From Rutidosis leptorrhynchoides (Eukaryota > Streptophyta > Magnoliopsida > Asterales > Asteraceae), in the NCBI RefSeq assembly GCF_046630445.1, contig NC_092341.1, positions 217,313,501 to 217,377,500 of the forward strand: 64,000 nucleotides of DNA, given 5' to 3'. A model generated the notes under the pieces. The model had not been told where the DNA came from. It saw only the letters and a program-made list of their open reading frames with translations, and made no database searches. A program made the position numbers and the translations under genes. Position 1 is the stretch's first letter. The number at the start of each line of letters is the position of its first letter. Of the stretch, positions 12,601 to 28,573 are shown piece after piece.

Positions 12601-12929
12601 TTTCGCTATTGCATACTAAAATAAGGACAAGATTTGGAGTCCATGCTTGTATGATATTATGTAAAAACTGCATTCAAGAAACTTATTTTTGATGTAATAT
12701 ATTCTTATTGTAAACCATTATGTAATGGTCGTGTGTAAACAGTATATTTTAGATTATCATTATTTGATAATCTACGTAATGCTTTTTAAATCTTTATCGA
12801 TAAAATAAAGGTTATGGTTGTTTTAAAAATGAATGCAGTCTTTGAAAAACGTCTCATATAGAGGTCAAAACCTTGCGACAAAATCAATTAATATGGAACG
12901 TTTATAATCAATATGAACGGAACATTTCA
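9652..12929 (+). repeat. 3' LTR of element 1 (3278 bp)
   Basis: Starts TGTAGTGACCC and ends GAACGGAACATTTCA. A TTTATATC motif at 10536-10543, followed by a C/A/T-rich leader, is a candidate promoter. Near 9975-9987 it holds one copy of the AACGATTATCGTT palindrome, where the other LTRs have two. A 77-codon open frame of unknown meaning lies at 10229-10462. Confidence 0.85.
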
Positions 12930-12978
12930 TTATGAATTATGTATATTTATTTCTTTTGCTGAACAACTTGCGTATTAA
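12930..12978 (+). pseudogene. F-box C-terminal remnant of element 2
   Basis: The last codons match 4666-4714 (YELCxFISFAEQLAY then TAA). The remainder is separated by the element 1 insertion. Confidence 0.7.
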
Positions 12979-13320
12979 CTAGAATTGCCTTTATAGCTGC
13001 CGAGTAGCAAAGTTATTATGTGCTATATTTCATCCTATATGTATAATAGCGGTATTGTAAGTTTGTAAAATATTGTATAAAAATTTGAACGCGAAATTTT
13101 ATTATAATCAGTTTTTTCATATAGAATTGTAGTAGTTGAATTGTATATTAGCTACTAAGTATGAACTTAACGGGTAGATACTACCCGAATTAAAACTATA
13201 AAATGCTAATATGAAGAAAAAGCTTTTATAAATGAGTTCATACTATGCTACAAAATACTATTGACTACTCTTAAAATTCTATATGATTAACTTAATTCTT
13301 TTGGACTATTTTTGAAGGAA

Positions 13321-16300
13321 ATGGCACTTACGACTCGTCAGAATTTGAACATGAGCGAGGAAGATTTCGTGTTTTCCTTGCAGCAAACATAGCCGCAGTA
13401 CAGGCTGCAATGCAAAATAACAAAAACTCTGGATCTAGCAGTGGAACTAATTCCACAAGAAATCGTGTAGGATGCTCCTACAAAGAATTCACTGCCTGCA
13501 AACCTTTGGAATTTAATGGAACCGAAGGACCAATTGGATTGAAACCGTGGACCGAGAAGGTCGAATCGGTGTTTGCCATAAGTAATTGTACTGAAGAGGA
13601 CAAAGTTAAGTACGCTACGGATACCTTCAAAGGTACTGCGTTAATGTGGTGGAACACCTATCTTGAACAGGTAGGACAAAATGCTGCTTACGCACTACCG
13701 TGGTCGGCATTCAAGCAATTGATGAACGAGCAGTACCGTCCTAGAAACGAAGTCAATAAGCTCAAGGTAGAACTTAGAGAGTTACGAACACATGGATTCG
13801 ACATTACCAAATATGAACGATGATTCACAGAGTTGTGCCTATTGTGTCCGGGAGTGTTCGAAGATGAAGAAGAGAAGATCGACGCGTTTGTAAAAGGGTT
13901 ACCAGTAAGGATTCAAGAAGATGTGAGTTCACACGAGCCCGCTTCCATACAGAAGGCAAGTCGAATGGCTCATAAACTCATAAATCAGATTGAGGGGAGA
14001 ATTAAAGAACTGTTTGCCGAAGATGCCAACACGAAACAACTCAAGAGGAAGTGGGAGGAAAACGGTGACAAGAGTCACCAGTATAACAACAATAACAATT
14101 ACAACCATAACCGCAACAACAATCGCAACAATAACCGCAATCCTAACAATAACTACAACAAACGTCCCAACAACAACAACAACTACAACAACCGTTTCAA
14201 CAACAATAACAATCCCAACAACAACCTCAATAAAAACAAACAACAGAAACAATCATGCTTCAGGTGTCTAGAGTACCATCCGAATGCGTTTTACACAACA
14301 GTTTGCACCAAGTGTAAGAGAAGTGGTCATGGCGCGGCAAAATGTGAGGTTTATGGACCAAAGAACAACAAAAATAAAGAAACAAATAAGGTCAGAACAA
14401 ATAATGCCGACGTAGTTTGTTATAAATGTGGAAAATTGGGCCACATTATTAGAAATTGCCCAAACCAAGGGAATACTAATGGGCAAGGCCGCGGAAGAGT
14501 TTTCAATATTAATACGGCAGAAGCGCAGGAAGACCCGGAGCTTGTTACGGGTACGTTTCTTATTGACAATACATCTGCTTATGTTTTATTTGATTCAGGT
14601 GCGGATAGAAGCTATATGAGTAGAGGTTTTTGTGCTAAATTAAGTTGTCCACTGACGCCTTTGGATAATAAATTTTTACTCGAATTAGTAAACGGTAAAT
14701 TAATTACAGCAGATAATATATGTCGGAATTGAGAAATTAAGCTGGTTAGTGAAACATTTAAGATTGATTTGATACCAGTAGAGTTAGGAAGTTTTGATGT
14801 GATAATTGGCATGGACTGGTTGAAAAAGGTGAGAGCAGAGATCGTATGTCACAAAAATGCAATTCGCATTGTACGGGGAAAATGAAAACCCTTAATGGTG
14901 TACGGAGAAAAGAATAACGCGAAATTAAATCTTATTAGTAGTATGACGGCGCAAAAACTAATAAGAAAAGGTTTTTACGTCATTCTAGCACACATCGAAG
15001 AAGTTAAACCTGAAGAAAAGAACATCAGTGATGTTTACGTCGCAAAAGAATTTCCCGATGTATTTTCGAAAGAATTACCGGGATTATCCCCACATCAATC
15101 CGTTGAGATTCAAATAGACCTTGTACCAGGAGCTACACCAATAGCTCGTGCTCCATACAGACTCGCACCCAGCGAAATGAAAGAATTACAAAGTCAATTA
15201 CAAGAACTTTTAGAGCGTAGTTTCATTCGACCAAGCACATCACCATAGGGAGCTCCGATTTTTTTTGTCAAGAAGAAGGATGGTATATTTAGGTTGTGTA
15301 TCGACTACCGAGAGTTGAACTAACTTACCATCAAGAACCACTACCACTATCAAGAATAGATGACTTATTTGATCAACTACAAGGCTCATCGGTTTATTCG
15401 AAGATTGAATTACGTTATGGGTATCATCAAATGCGGGTGAAGGAGGATGATATTTCAAATTACGTTATGAATTACGTTACGGTCATTACAAGTTTATGGT
15501 TATTCCGTTTGGGTTGACTAATGCACCAGCTGTGTTCATGGACCTCATGAACCAAGTGTGTGGACCATACCTTGACAAGTTTGTCATTGTTTTCATCGAT
15601 GACATACTCATTTACTCAAAGAATGACCAGGAGCACGAAGAACATTTGAGAAAAGTGCTAGAGTTGTTAAGGAGAGAAAAACTGTAAGCTAAGTTTTCAA
15701 AATGTGCATTTTGGTTGGAAAAAGTTCAATTCCTCAGTCATATAGTGAAGAAAGAAGGTATTCAGGTGGATCCAGCAAAGATTGAAACCGTTGAAAAGTG
15801 GGAAACCCCAAAAACTCCGAAGCATATACGCCAATTTTTAGGATTAGCTGGTTACTATAGAAGGTTCATCCAAGATTTTTCCAGAATAGCAAAACCCTTG
15901 ACTGCATTAATGGATAAAGGGAGAAAATTTGAATGGAAGGATGAACAAGAGAAAGCGTTTCAATTGTTAAAGAAAAAGTTAACTACGGCACCTATATTGT
16001 CATTACCTGAAGGGAATGATGATTTTGTGATATATTGTGATGCCTCAAAGCAAGGTCTTGGTTGTGTATTAATGTAACGAACGAAGTTAATTGCTTATGC
16101 GTCTAGACAATTGAAGATTCACGAGCAAAATTATACGACGCTTGTTTTGGAATTAGGCACGGTTGTTATTGTATTAAAGACTTGGAGGCACTACTTATAT
16201 GGTGTCAAAAGTATTATATATACCGACCACAAAAGTCTTCAACACATATTTAATCAGAAACAACTGAACATGAGACAGCGCAGGTGGATTGAATTGTTGA

Positions 16301-17877
16301 ATGATTACAACTTTGAGATTCGTTACCACTCGGGGAAGGCAAATGTGGTAGCCAACGCCTTGAGCAGAAAGGACAGAGAAACCATTCGAGTAAAAGCTAT
16401 GAATATAATGATTCACAATAACCTTACTACTCAAATAAAGGAGGCGCAACAAGGAGTTTTAAAAGAATGAAATTTAAACGATGAAATACCCAAAGGATCG
16501 GAGAAGCATCTTAATATTCGGGAAGACGAAACCCGGTATAGGGCTGAAATAATTTGGGTACCAAAATTTGGAGATATGAGAGAAATGGTACTTAGAGAAG
16601 CTCATAAAACCAGATACGCAATACATCCTGGAACGGGGAAGATGTACAAGGATCTTAAGAAACATTTTTGGTGGCCGGGTATGAAAGTCGATGTTGCTAA
16701 ATATGTAGGAGAATGTTTGACGTGTTCTAAGGTCAAAGCTGAGCATCAGAAACCATCAGGTATACTTCAATAACCTGAAATCCCGGAATGGAAATGGGAA
16801 AACATTACCATCGATTTCATCACTAAATTGCCAAGGACTGCAAGTAGTTTTGATACTATTTGGGTAATAGTTGATCGTCTCACCAAATCATCACACTTCC
16901 TGCCAATAAGAGAAGATGACAAGATGGAGAAGTTAGCACGACTGTATTTGAAGGAAGTCATCTCCAGACATGGAATACCAATATCTATTATCTCTGATAG
17001 GGATGGCAGATTTATTTTAAGATTTTGGTAGACATTACAGCAAGCATTAGTAACTCGTCTAGACATGAGTACTACCTATCATCCACAAACTGGTGGGCAG
17101 AGCGAAAGGACGATACAAACGCTTGAAGACATGCTACGAGCATGTGTTATTGATTTCGGAAACAGTTGGGATCGACATCTACCGTTAGCAAAATTTTCCT
17201 ACAACAACAGCTACCATTCAAGCATTGAGATGGCACCGTTTGAAGCACTTTATGGTAGAAAGTGCAGGTCTCCAATTTGTTGGAGTGAAGTGGGGGATAG
17301 ACAGAGTACGGGTCCGAAGATAATACAAGAAACTACCGAGAAGATCATCCAAATTCAACAACGGTTGAAAACCGCCCAAAGTCGACAAAAGAGCTACGCT
17401 AACATTAAAAGAAAAGATATAGAATTTGAAATTAGAGAGATGGTCATACTTAAAGTTGCACCTTGGAAAGGGGTTGTTCGATTTGGTAAACGAGGGAAAT
17501 TAAATCCAAGGTATATTGGACCATTCAAGATTATTGATCGTGTCGGACCAGTAGCTTACCGACTTGAGTTACCTCAACAACTCGCAGCTGTACATAACAC
17601 TTTCCACGTCTCGAATTTGAAAAAATGTTTTGCTAAAGAAGATCTCACTATTTCGTTAGACGAAATCCAAATCAACGAAAAACTTCAATTCATCGAAGAA
17701 CCCGTCGAAATAATGGATCGTGAGGTTAAAAAACTTAAGCAAAACAAGATACCAATTGTTAAGGTTTGATGGAATGCTCGTAGAGGACCCGAGTTCACCT
17801 GGGAATGAGAAGATCAGATGAAGAAGAAATACCCGCACTTATTTCCAGAAGATACGTCAACACCTCCAACTGCTTAA
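13321..17877 (+). pseudogene. gag-pol polyprotein of element 2 (stops and frameshifts)
   Basis: Same product as at 5054-9616. ATG is at 13321. A one-base deletion about 45 bp later shifts the frame; further frameshifts occur near 15330 and 15465, where small deletions and insertions alter the start of RT. In-frame stops include TGA 13821, TGA 14730, TGA near 14882, TAG 15246, TAA 15685, TAA 16075, TGA 16468, TAA 16771, TAG near 17029, TGA 17767 and TGA 17806. Recognisable parts: Gag with an Asn-rich stretch (14085-14245) and CCHC knuckle CYKCGKLGHIIRNC near 14417; protease DSGA near 14592; RT IDD near 15595; RNase H; integrase; chromodomain. The stops at 16771 and 17806 are at the same codons as 8510 and 9545 of element 1. 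Confidence 0.88.
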
Positions 17878-17912
17878 AATTTCGGGACGAAATTTATTTA
17901 ACGGGTAGGTAC

Positions 17913-19027
17913 TGTAGTGACCCGAACTTTTCCATGTTTATAAATATTAAATGAAATTGATATTTATATGATTAAGTGTTTCCAACATGTTAAACAATCA
18001 AACTTGTTAAGACTTGATTAATTGAAATAGGTTTCATATAGACAATTGACCACCCAAGTTGACCGGTGATTCACGAACGTTAAAACTTGTAAAAACTATA
18101 TGATGACATATATATGGTTATATATAGTTAACATGATATTATGATAAGTGAGTATCTTATTAGGTGGGTTAACAATGAGTGATATACATAAAAATGAGTT
18201 TATTTAATTAAGAAACTCGAAACGATATATATAACGATTATCGTTATAACAACGTCTTACTAAATACATATGAATCATATTAAGATATTGTTACACTATG
18301 TTTAAATATAATAAATGATAAGTAAACATATCATTAAGTGTATTAACAATGAACTACATATGTAAAAACAAGACTACTAACTTAAGGATTTTGAAACGAG
18401 TCATATATGTAACGATTATCGTTGTAACGACATTTAAATGTATATATATCATATCAAGATATATTAATACATCATAATATCATGATAATGTAATAATTTA
18501 ACATCTTATTAGATATTATAAACAATGGGTTAACAACATTTAACAAGATCGTTAACTTAAAGGTTTCAAAACAACACTTACATGTAACGACTAACGATGA
18601 CTTAACGACTCAGTTAAATGTATATACATGTAATGTATTATGTTGTAATAATACACTTTTAGAAGACTTCAAGACACATATTAAAGTACTTCTATTTAAC
18701 AAAAATGCTTACAATTACATTCTAGTTCAATTTCATCAACAATTCTACTCGTATGCAACAGTTTCGTACTCGTACAATACCCAGCTCCTAGACGTATATA
18801 CTATTGGTATATACACATAATAATTCAGCTCTTAGCAGCCCTATATAGTCAACAAACATGTGGAACCAACAATTAGACAAATTTTTAACCTTGTCGATAA
18901 AATAAAGGTTATGGTTTGTTTTAAAAACGAATGCAGTCTTTGAAAAACGTCTCATATAGAGGTCAAAACCTCGCAACGAAATCAATTAATATGGAATGTT
19001 TATAATCAATATGAACGGGACATTTCA
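17913..19027 (+). repeat. 3' LTR of element 2 with a large internal deletion (1115 bp)
   Basis: Starts TGTAGTGACCC and ends GAACGGGACATTTCA like full LTRs of 3.3-3.4 kb. The U3 part aligns to about 18880, after which the sequence jumps to the distal U5 (TTGTCGATAAAATAAAGG). Roughly 2.2 kb, including the candidate promoter, is missing. It retains two AACGATTATCGTT palindromes (18233-18245 and 18411-18423). Confidence 0.75.
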
Positions 19028-21417
<2,390 letters not shown>

Positions 21418-21683
21418 CTAGGTTGATATTTTTTTTCTTTAATTGACATTATAGGGATAAGGAGTCATGTAACGGTACACAATGGTCATAGGGTTGATTA
21501 GACCTTATTTCCATCATGATCCATTAGGATTTCTGCATGACTTATCATAATATAGGCACGTTGATCAGGCGTCATTATATTATACTAACTCATACTTCTA
21601 TCACTCTATCAAGTTGAAATTTGGTAATCAACTTTCTACTAATGTCATCTAGTCAATATTTATTTTTTTACGAGATGGAAGTT
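21418..21683. other. Non-coding internal segment of element 3
   Basis: No open frame is supported. It joins the RT fragment to a gag remnant and probably includes the scar of a large deletion. Confidence 0.4.
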
Positions 21684-22025
21684 TCAACGGAGATTGAATG
21701 AAAAAGAAGATAGAAGTAGCATTGGATCCCTAAATTTTTCGGGAGTAGTCATGTGAGGATTCTTTAAAGCAAATTCTTGAAATCGGTTGGTGTAGTTTAT
21801 GAGATCAGCATCTACCATCCCCATGTTCTCAATTTCAGGTCTTTCAGTACCCTTGTATGTAGGGAGCTGGTAGTTCATGAAAGTCTTATGTGAATGCATA
21901 GTCGGAAGATTTCGTGGTGTGTGGTTGTTGCCATTGCTTTATGCGGCAGCAAGCAGTTGTTGGAATTTGGGCAGATGTCAAAGTGACATTGGGAATTGTG
22001 TTGCTTGATTCGCCGGGAACCATGT
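21684..22025 (-). pseudogene. gag remnant of element 3
   Basis: Two overlapping minus-strand frames: one from ATG near 22023 (MVPGESSNTIPN...) to about 21898, and one at 21899-21684 with LINYTNRFQEFALKNPHM, the QEF/L motif region of retrotransposon Gag. They are related by a frameshift. Only a small part of a normal Gag remains, and the Cys/His knuckles are absent. Confidence 0.55.
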
Positions 22026-22353
22026 TTCTTCAAAACATAATTAGGATGGCGTTTGTTGAGAAGTTTATAATGTGGTTAACAATATAATGAGGTAAGCACG
22101 TAAGATCCCACAACAAATTGTAAGATAGATAAGAGAAATAACAAGATATAACATAACACTTAAATCCATAAATTTCACGAAGATAACTAATATCTTTTAA
22201 TATACGGTGAACAAGAAAAGTACTATAGGCAAAAGCCTTTATAATGAATATGAAAAACTAATACGAAAATAGAAAAGAAATCCTAAGGATTCAATCCTTC
22301 TTAGGAGACGGGGGCTTTGGCTTATGTTGTTCCTTTATGTAGCCCTTAAAGTA

Positions 22354-22358
22354 CATCA
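22354..22358. repeat. Target-site duplication CATCA, left
   Basis: Identical to 26058-26062 on the other side of the solo LTR. Joining the flanks restores one reading frame of the element 3 accessory ORF. Confidence 0.9.
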
Positions 22359-23159
22359 TGTGACGACCCGGGAATTTCCGACCAAATTTAAACTTAATCT
22401 GTATATGAAATCGACACGATAAGCAAAGTCTGTAATGTTGAATTTCAAATATTTTGAAGTGTTTTCATTTATTCAATTACCCTTCGACTGTTTCCAACGA
22501 TTCACGAACAATTGTGTGAAAATAAATATATATAGATATATATATATGAATTCTGTACACAATTAATATTATATGAATGCAGTAATATAAATATAATATA
22601 TATAAATATTAAATATTCAAATATGTTATTATATAGTATAAGTATTACATAATTAATAAAATGTAATATTATTATATTAAACTTAATTACAAATTAAGAC
22701 ATAGTTGTTGTAATAATATTATTATTACTTTCAGTATTACTATTACTATTAATATTAATATTATTAATATCATTATTATTATTAAAATTGTAAGGTATGA
22801 TAAAAAGGTTATAAGAATAATTGAAATTATAATTTAATTGTAATTCAAACATTATTAGTATTATTGTAAATATTAAAATTAATATTATTACTTTTATTAT
22901 TAATATTATTATCATTAATAATATCATTTATAATATTGTTATTAATAATTATTACTATTATCGGTGTTATTAGGATAAATATTAACCATTATTATTATTA
23001 TTTATATAATAATTATTATTATAATTATTAGTATTATTACTAAACTTCTTATTTGTATTAAAATTATTATTATTGTTAATATTATCACATTATTATCATT
23101 AGATTCTTTATCAAATATTATTATTAATATTATTATTATTATTAATTAGTATTTATTAT

Positions 23160-23161
<2 letters not shown>

Positions 23162-23226
<65 letters not shown>
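23162..23226. repeat. (TA)n microsatellite
   Basis: Uninterrupted TA dinucleotides within the solo LTR, preceded by about 450 bp of imperfect TTA/ATT trinucleotides. Confidence 0.95.
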
Positions 23227-23227
<1 letters not shown>

Positions 23228-24159
23228 TAATATTTGGAAATTAAAGACAGATAATTTACGCGACTAGTTGTTACACATCATTGTCAAATATTATTCCTTC
23301 ATTATCTGGTGCAAATTGATCGTACAGACAGATTTCCAATTTCGATTAAGGATCGGTTTCAATTTTAATTCTTTTTATTTTTTTATATATCTGCTTTATT
23401 TGTCCTTGGAATCTAATCCTATCTGTATAGTTTCACGTCCACTTCACGAATCAATTTAAATCAATTATAGATGTTATATCCTGTAGTAAATTTAAATCAA
23501 TTATAGATATTATATCATGTAGTAATCACTCTATATATTTGCCTACTGCAATTTAGAATGGAAGAACAGAATATTTAAAAAAAAACCGTCGTCCCCTGTA
23601 CACTCAACTTTTTGGCCATAATTCTAATTCAAACCAATTATCAAAATCCATAAATGCAGAGTTGTTAGGAATCATGTGTTTAATCTATTTGCGAAGTTTC
23701 AAATCCCATATTCTCGTAACGATTTCGAATTTTGGAGTCAAAGTTTCAATTCAAAAAGTCAAACATTTTATTCTTCATGAAATTCATACTTGTTTTAAGG
23801 ATTCTGTTTCAATTGACAATTCAGAAAGTTTCTAAGAAGGAATTGGAACCTAATTCATGTTATAATTTTCACTTAAAACAGTTTAGAATTCAAAAATTGA
23901 TTTTTAGTTCATAACCAATTTACCGCAACTGTTTTATTATTTATTTTTATTTTTTCTTCTTCATAACTGTTAATCAAAATCGTTCTCAACAGGTTGTTGT
24001 TCATCCAGTTGCCATTCTTAATTTAAGATAGCTTTTATAATTTTGATTGGTTCCTAATTGGTTCAATTATGGTCGACTGTTTTAAAAGGAAGAAGAAGAT
24101 GAATATATAGAAATACGGTTTATATTTAATGAGAAGGGTGTAATTCCAGAAATAAAGAT

Positions 24160-24240
24160 ACGGAGGAGTGGTCTTGGGAGTTTTGTGTAACCGAGAGGTC
24201 TCGGGTTCGAACCTAGGCTGGGGCGAATTTTTTTAAAAAG
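24160..24240 (+). mobile_element. Possible tRNA-derived SINE fragment
   Basis: GGTTCGAACC at 24204-24213 is a perfect Pol III B-box. GGAGTGGTCTTGGG about 40 bp upstream resembles an A-box, and a T/A-rich tail follows. No tRNA acceptor stem pairing is evident, so it is not a tRNA gene. It lies inside the solo LTR. Confidence 0.4.
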
Positions 24241-24249
24241 GCCTATTTA

Positions 24250-24720
24250 TTGAGGTAGTTATTTATTTATTCATTATTATTATCATTATATTTATTATTA
24301 TGATTATTATTATTATTATTATTGTTATTATAAATTATTATTGTTATTGTTATTAGTGTTATTATTATTATTATTACTACTATTATTAGTATTATTGCTA
24401 CTAAGATTATCATTATTATAATTATCAATATTGTTATTATTAGTAATATAATTATTATTATTATTACAACTATAAGTATTAGGATAAAAATTATCATTTA
24501 TTATTATTATGATAATAACTATTATTATTAGTATTATTATGAAAATAATAAAATTATTGTTTTTCATTAATATTAGTATTAGCATCGTTATGTACTTATT
24601 AGTATTATTAGAATCATTGTTAACATATGTATTATCATTATTATCATTATCATTTTTAGTATTAGTATTATTGTTATTAATAAAGTTATTATTAGTTGGA
24701 CTATTATTAGTAAATCATTA
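24250..24720. repeat. Imperfect TTA/ATT trinucleotide tract
   Basis: Nearly continuous ATT/TTA units with occasional G or C. Open frames here are low-complexity Ile/Asn artefacts. Confidence 0.85.
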
Positions 24721-24863
24721 AAATCAAAACTATCATTTTTAACAAATAAATATATTTGGTACATAAAACCTACTTATTACATATACTACAATTATATTCC
24801 ATATAACTATATATAAGACATATTAACATTTCTTATGTAAATACTTATATACAACAAATTAGA

Positions 24864-24970
<107 letters not shown>

Positions 24971-26057
24971 ATATAATAATATAACTAAATGTATAGATTT
25001 TAATCATTTTAAATATATATAAAACAAATATATATAACATATACTTTAAGATATAATATAAGTATATATTTTTAAATATAATTTAATATAAATTATATAA
25101 ACTACAAACACATAAATAATATATAATTAATAAAGGAAATTATGTGATTTCCATTATATGTTTTAATATATATACAAATGATATAGGATCGTGAATCCAA
25201 TGCCAACCCTGCATTTTTCAGTTTCGTCGTATGTATTTTTACTATAAAATACAGTATCGTGAGTTTCATATGCTCCCTTTTTAAATGCTTTTGCAATATA
25301 TATTTTGGGACTGAGAATACATGCGCTGCTTTTATAACTGTTTTACGAAATAGACACAAGTACTTGAAACTACATTCTATGGTTGGATTATCAAAATTGA
25401 ATATCACCCTTTTAGCTTGGTAACCTAAGAATTAGGGAACAGACACCCTAATTTACGCGAATCCTAAAGGTAGATCTACGGGCACTAACTCTCACCGTAC
25501 TGGAAAATGGTATGCTTTAGTACTTCGAGTTATTTATACAGAAGAATTTCTATTTTGGGGATATTCTATATGCATTTTGTTAATGTCGGTTACCAGGTGT
25601 TCAATCCATATGAATGATTTTTGTGCAGATGCATGATATTTATGAGAAATGAAATGAAAATCTTGTGGTCTATTAAATTAATGGAAATGATTGTTTATGA
25701 TAAACTAATGAACTCACCAACCTTTTGGTTGACACTTGAAAGCATGTTTATTCTCAGGTTTGAAAGAAATCTTTCGCTGTGCATTTGCTCATTTTAGAGA
25801 TATTACTTGGAGTCATTCATGACATATTTCAAAAGACGTTGCATTCGAGTCGTTGAGTTCATCAAGATTATTATTAAGTCAATTATAGTTGGATATATTA
25901 CGAAATGGTAGGCATGCCGTCCATTTTCGATGTAATGAAAGTTTGTCTTTTAAAAACGAATGCAATGTTTGTAACATGTATCATATAGAGGTCAAGTACC
26001 TCGTGATGTAATCAACTATTGTGAATCGTTTATAATCGGTATGAACGGGTCCTTTCA

Positions 26058-26062
26058 CATCA
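26058..26062. repeat. Target-site duplication CATCA, right
   Basis: Partner of 22354-22358. Confidence 0.9.
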
Positions 26063-26704
26063 CAAATTTCTCTAGCTCTTGGATTCTATTATCCTAGTAA
26101 GCAATGAGGTTAGCATGGTTATCATTGACTCTCTTGATGTCACCATTCAAATAATCTTGGCGTCTTTCAATCCTAGAAAAGTGGTGATTGAAGGACTCTT
26201 TCATCCTCTCAGTAGTCATCTTCAAGTTCCAAACATCACACTTAACGATAGCGTGATCAAATTCACTGTAGTAAAGAGCAGGGCCATCAGATGTCTTGGG
26301 CTGCTTTGACGAGCTTGCAACATCCATAGCCGGGGTCTCAGGTTCCTTTCTTTTTGAAGAAGGAGCTATAAAAATAGGTGATGCGGGTGGTGTAATAGGA
26401 ATATAGTATGGGTTAGTTGGTGATAATGGTGGGGAAACAGGTGAATAGTTGGGTGTGCATACAGATCCTTCTGAGTCGGATCCTTTAGAGTCAGAGATGA
26501 TGATCGGATTATGGCTAGACATCCTAAAAGAAGAAAGAATGAGGATTAGAATGATTCTAATGAAGACGTAAAGGCACGAAAAAAATGTAAAGGAAAAGCA
26601 CTAGATACTAAGACAGGAAAGGTTATAGACCTAAAGATCGCTAAGGCACCCTAACTAACACATAAGGCACACATAATGTGTAATCATCGTTCTCTATAAT
26701 AACC

Positions 26705-26720
26705 TGGCTCTGATACCACT
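26705..26720 (-). promoter_or_regulatory. Primer-binding site of element 3 (tRNA-Met type)
   Basis: On the minus strand the sequence reads TGGTATCAGAGCCAGG, the canonical iMet-type PBS. It lies directly downstream of the 5' LTR that ends at 26722. Confidence 0.8.
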
Positions 26721-28573
26721 CTGTCATACCCCCAAATAGGGCCGAGGGTAAATATGACATTTTAATATCACAACACAAGTATATAAAACGAGAACGACTC
26801 TATATGAGACGTTTTTTTATTAAAGTTCAAAGTATTATAGCAGCGGAATTAAATTGTCGTTACAAATGAAAACCAAAATGTAAATGTAATTGTTTTAATG
26901 CAATAACATAAATATAAAATGCAGACTCCATAGCAGCATAGTCCAAGTAGCAAGTAATCTTTTAGCAGTCATCACCTGAGACATAACATGCTTGAAGTGT
27001 CAACCAAAAATGGTTGAGTGAACAACATAAGTTTATAATCGTTTTAGACCATAAGATTTAGTTATAAAGTTTTATGTAGAGACATCGTTCACAAAGTAAG
27101 AGCTGAAGTTATGATATCGAGACTAAACATAAGTTACCCTAAACACTTTATTCGTTCATGTCGTTGAATCATTAACATGTATCCATTGACCAACGGTCAC
27201 CTGGATAGAGACGTCGCTCTCAGTAGGCCTACTCACATTAACTAAGTTTGCGTTCACTAAACAATTAACGATATCATGGTGGGATTTAGCATGAAACATA
27301 GTATGGCAGCATAGTTAAACAGTTTTGAGTATTTATGTCTAAGCGTAAAATAGTTTTAAAAGGAAGCATGTGTCTCACCCCAAAGTCTGTAAACAATTAA
27401 GAAATAGTAAAAAGTGGGGCTATGAAGTTCATCTTAATAGCAATTGAAGTTATTTCCACGAGAGAGAAGAATGAACGGGAGTAAACGACCGGGATCTCAA
27501 CCTAGAGATATAAACTTGGTCATTAGTTTGTTCAATCTAACGAGTAAGTGTTCATAAGAGTTTTATGAGTTGTTGAGTTTGTTTAATAAGTTGTGTCCAC
27601 TATAACCAATTTTAGACATTGTACAACTTACCCAAACCTCGGTGCTATCAAGTAAGTCTAAAGATGACCAGATGCGGGGGTCAGAAACTTTCAGTTGGAC
27701 ATAGTCTACAACCTTTCGTTTAATCCAAAACCTTATTCCCATAAGCACTCTGCGACATCATCTCGTCGACCGTAACTAGCGGTGAGATTCGTATAAGCCA
27801 TACGTTATCGATATGATTATAGTTTCCATGTTTTAGGTGCGTATAGGAATACGACACGTTAATGTATTATTATACTTTATAGTTTTATTGATTAGTATAA
27901 TATATTATTATTTATTTGAATTAGATTTGTTTTAGTATAATATGTTTATATTATCATTATACTTTTATTCACTAAATCTTATTAATTCATTTTATTATAT
28001 TTTAAGTAACCTTATATTATTAGGTTTAAATGACCTAGATTAATCTAAGTCTGTTATCATATTTCATGTTTATCTATCATTATCACCTTCATAATTATCT
28101 CTAATTATTTTTAGATCATTATTATCTTTTACTATGATAGTTATCCCTTATTATAATAATTCAAGTATTATATTTATCATAATACTTAACAATATTTATT
28201 AATATGATACATGTACTTTAATCATAATTTTATGTTACTAATACATACCATAACTAAAACTTATCTTAATCATCATTATACAAATCATAATTATATTATT
28301 AATCATATTCTTAAGTTTATTACAAACACAATCATAGATCATGATCATTAACATATTGATAATTCATATTAATCGTTACATCCTAATTTATGTTATTAAC
28401 TCATCTCTTTTTAACATAACTTATAACATTATTCATCTTCATGTTCATATTTTCAAGAATATAATCATTAACATAATACTTAAAAGAAACAATTTAAATA
28501 GTCTGATTAAATTAAGGTGTTTAGGATACCTCAAAGTGGATTGAAGCAAGAAAAAGATGATGAATGATGGTGG

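Larger units (their letters stand above)
1966..12929 (+). mobile_element. Ty3/Gypsy chromovirus (Tekay-like), element 1, with extra acidic and F-box ORFs
   Basis: Layout: 3' part of the 5' LTR (1966-3025), PBS (3027-3043), degraded acidic ORF (3234-3884), degraded F-box ORF (4022-4714), gag-pol (5054-9616), polypurine-like tract (9634-9651), 3' LTR (9652-12929). Domain order is protease, RT, RNase H, integrase, then chromodomain, as in chromoviruses. Just after the 3' LTR the sequence continues within the F-box end of another copy, so element 1 appears inserted in element 2. The presumed target duplication TTATG (12930-12934) cannot be matched because the element's left end is outside the window. 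Confidence 0.85.
12930..19027 (+). mobile_element. Chromovirus element 2, interrupted on its left by element 1
   Basis: Begins abruptly within the F-box C-terminus (compare 4665) and runs through the gag leader, gag-pol (13321-17877), a polypurine-like tract and a shortened 3' LTR (17913-19027). The missing 5' LTR, acidic ORF and most of the F-box should lie left of element 1, outside the window. After 19027 the sequence switches to the minus-strand integrase of element 3, so element 2 itself lies in element 3. Confidence 0.8.

Noticed and set aside
24160..24240. A tRNA gene
   Set aside because: Only the T-arm region is convincing; no acceptor or anticodon stem could be drawn.
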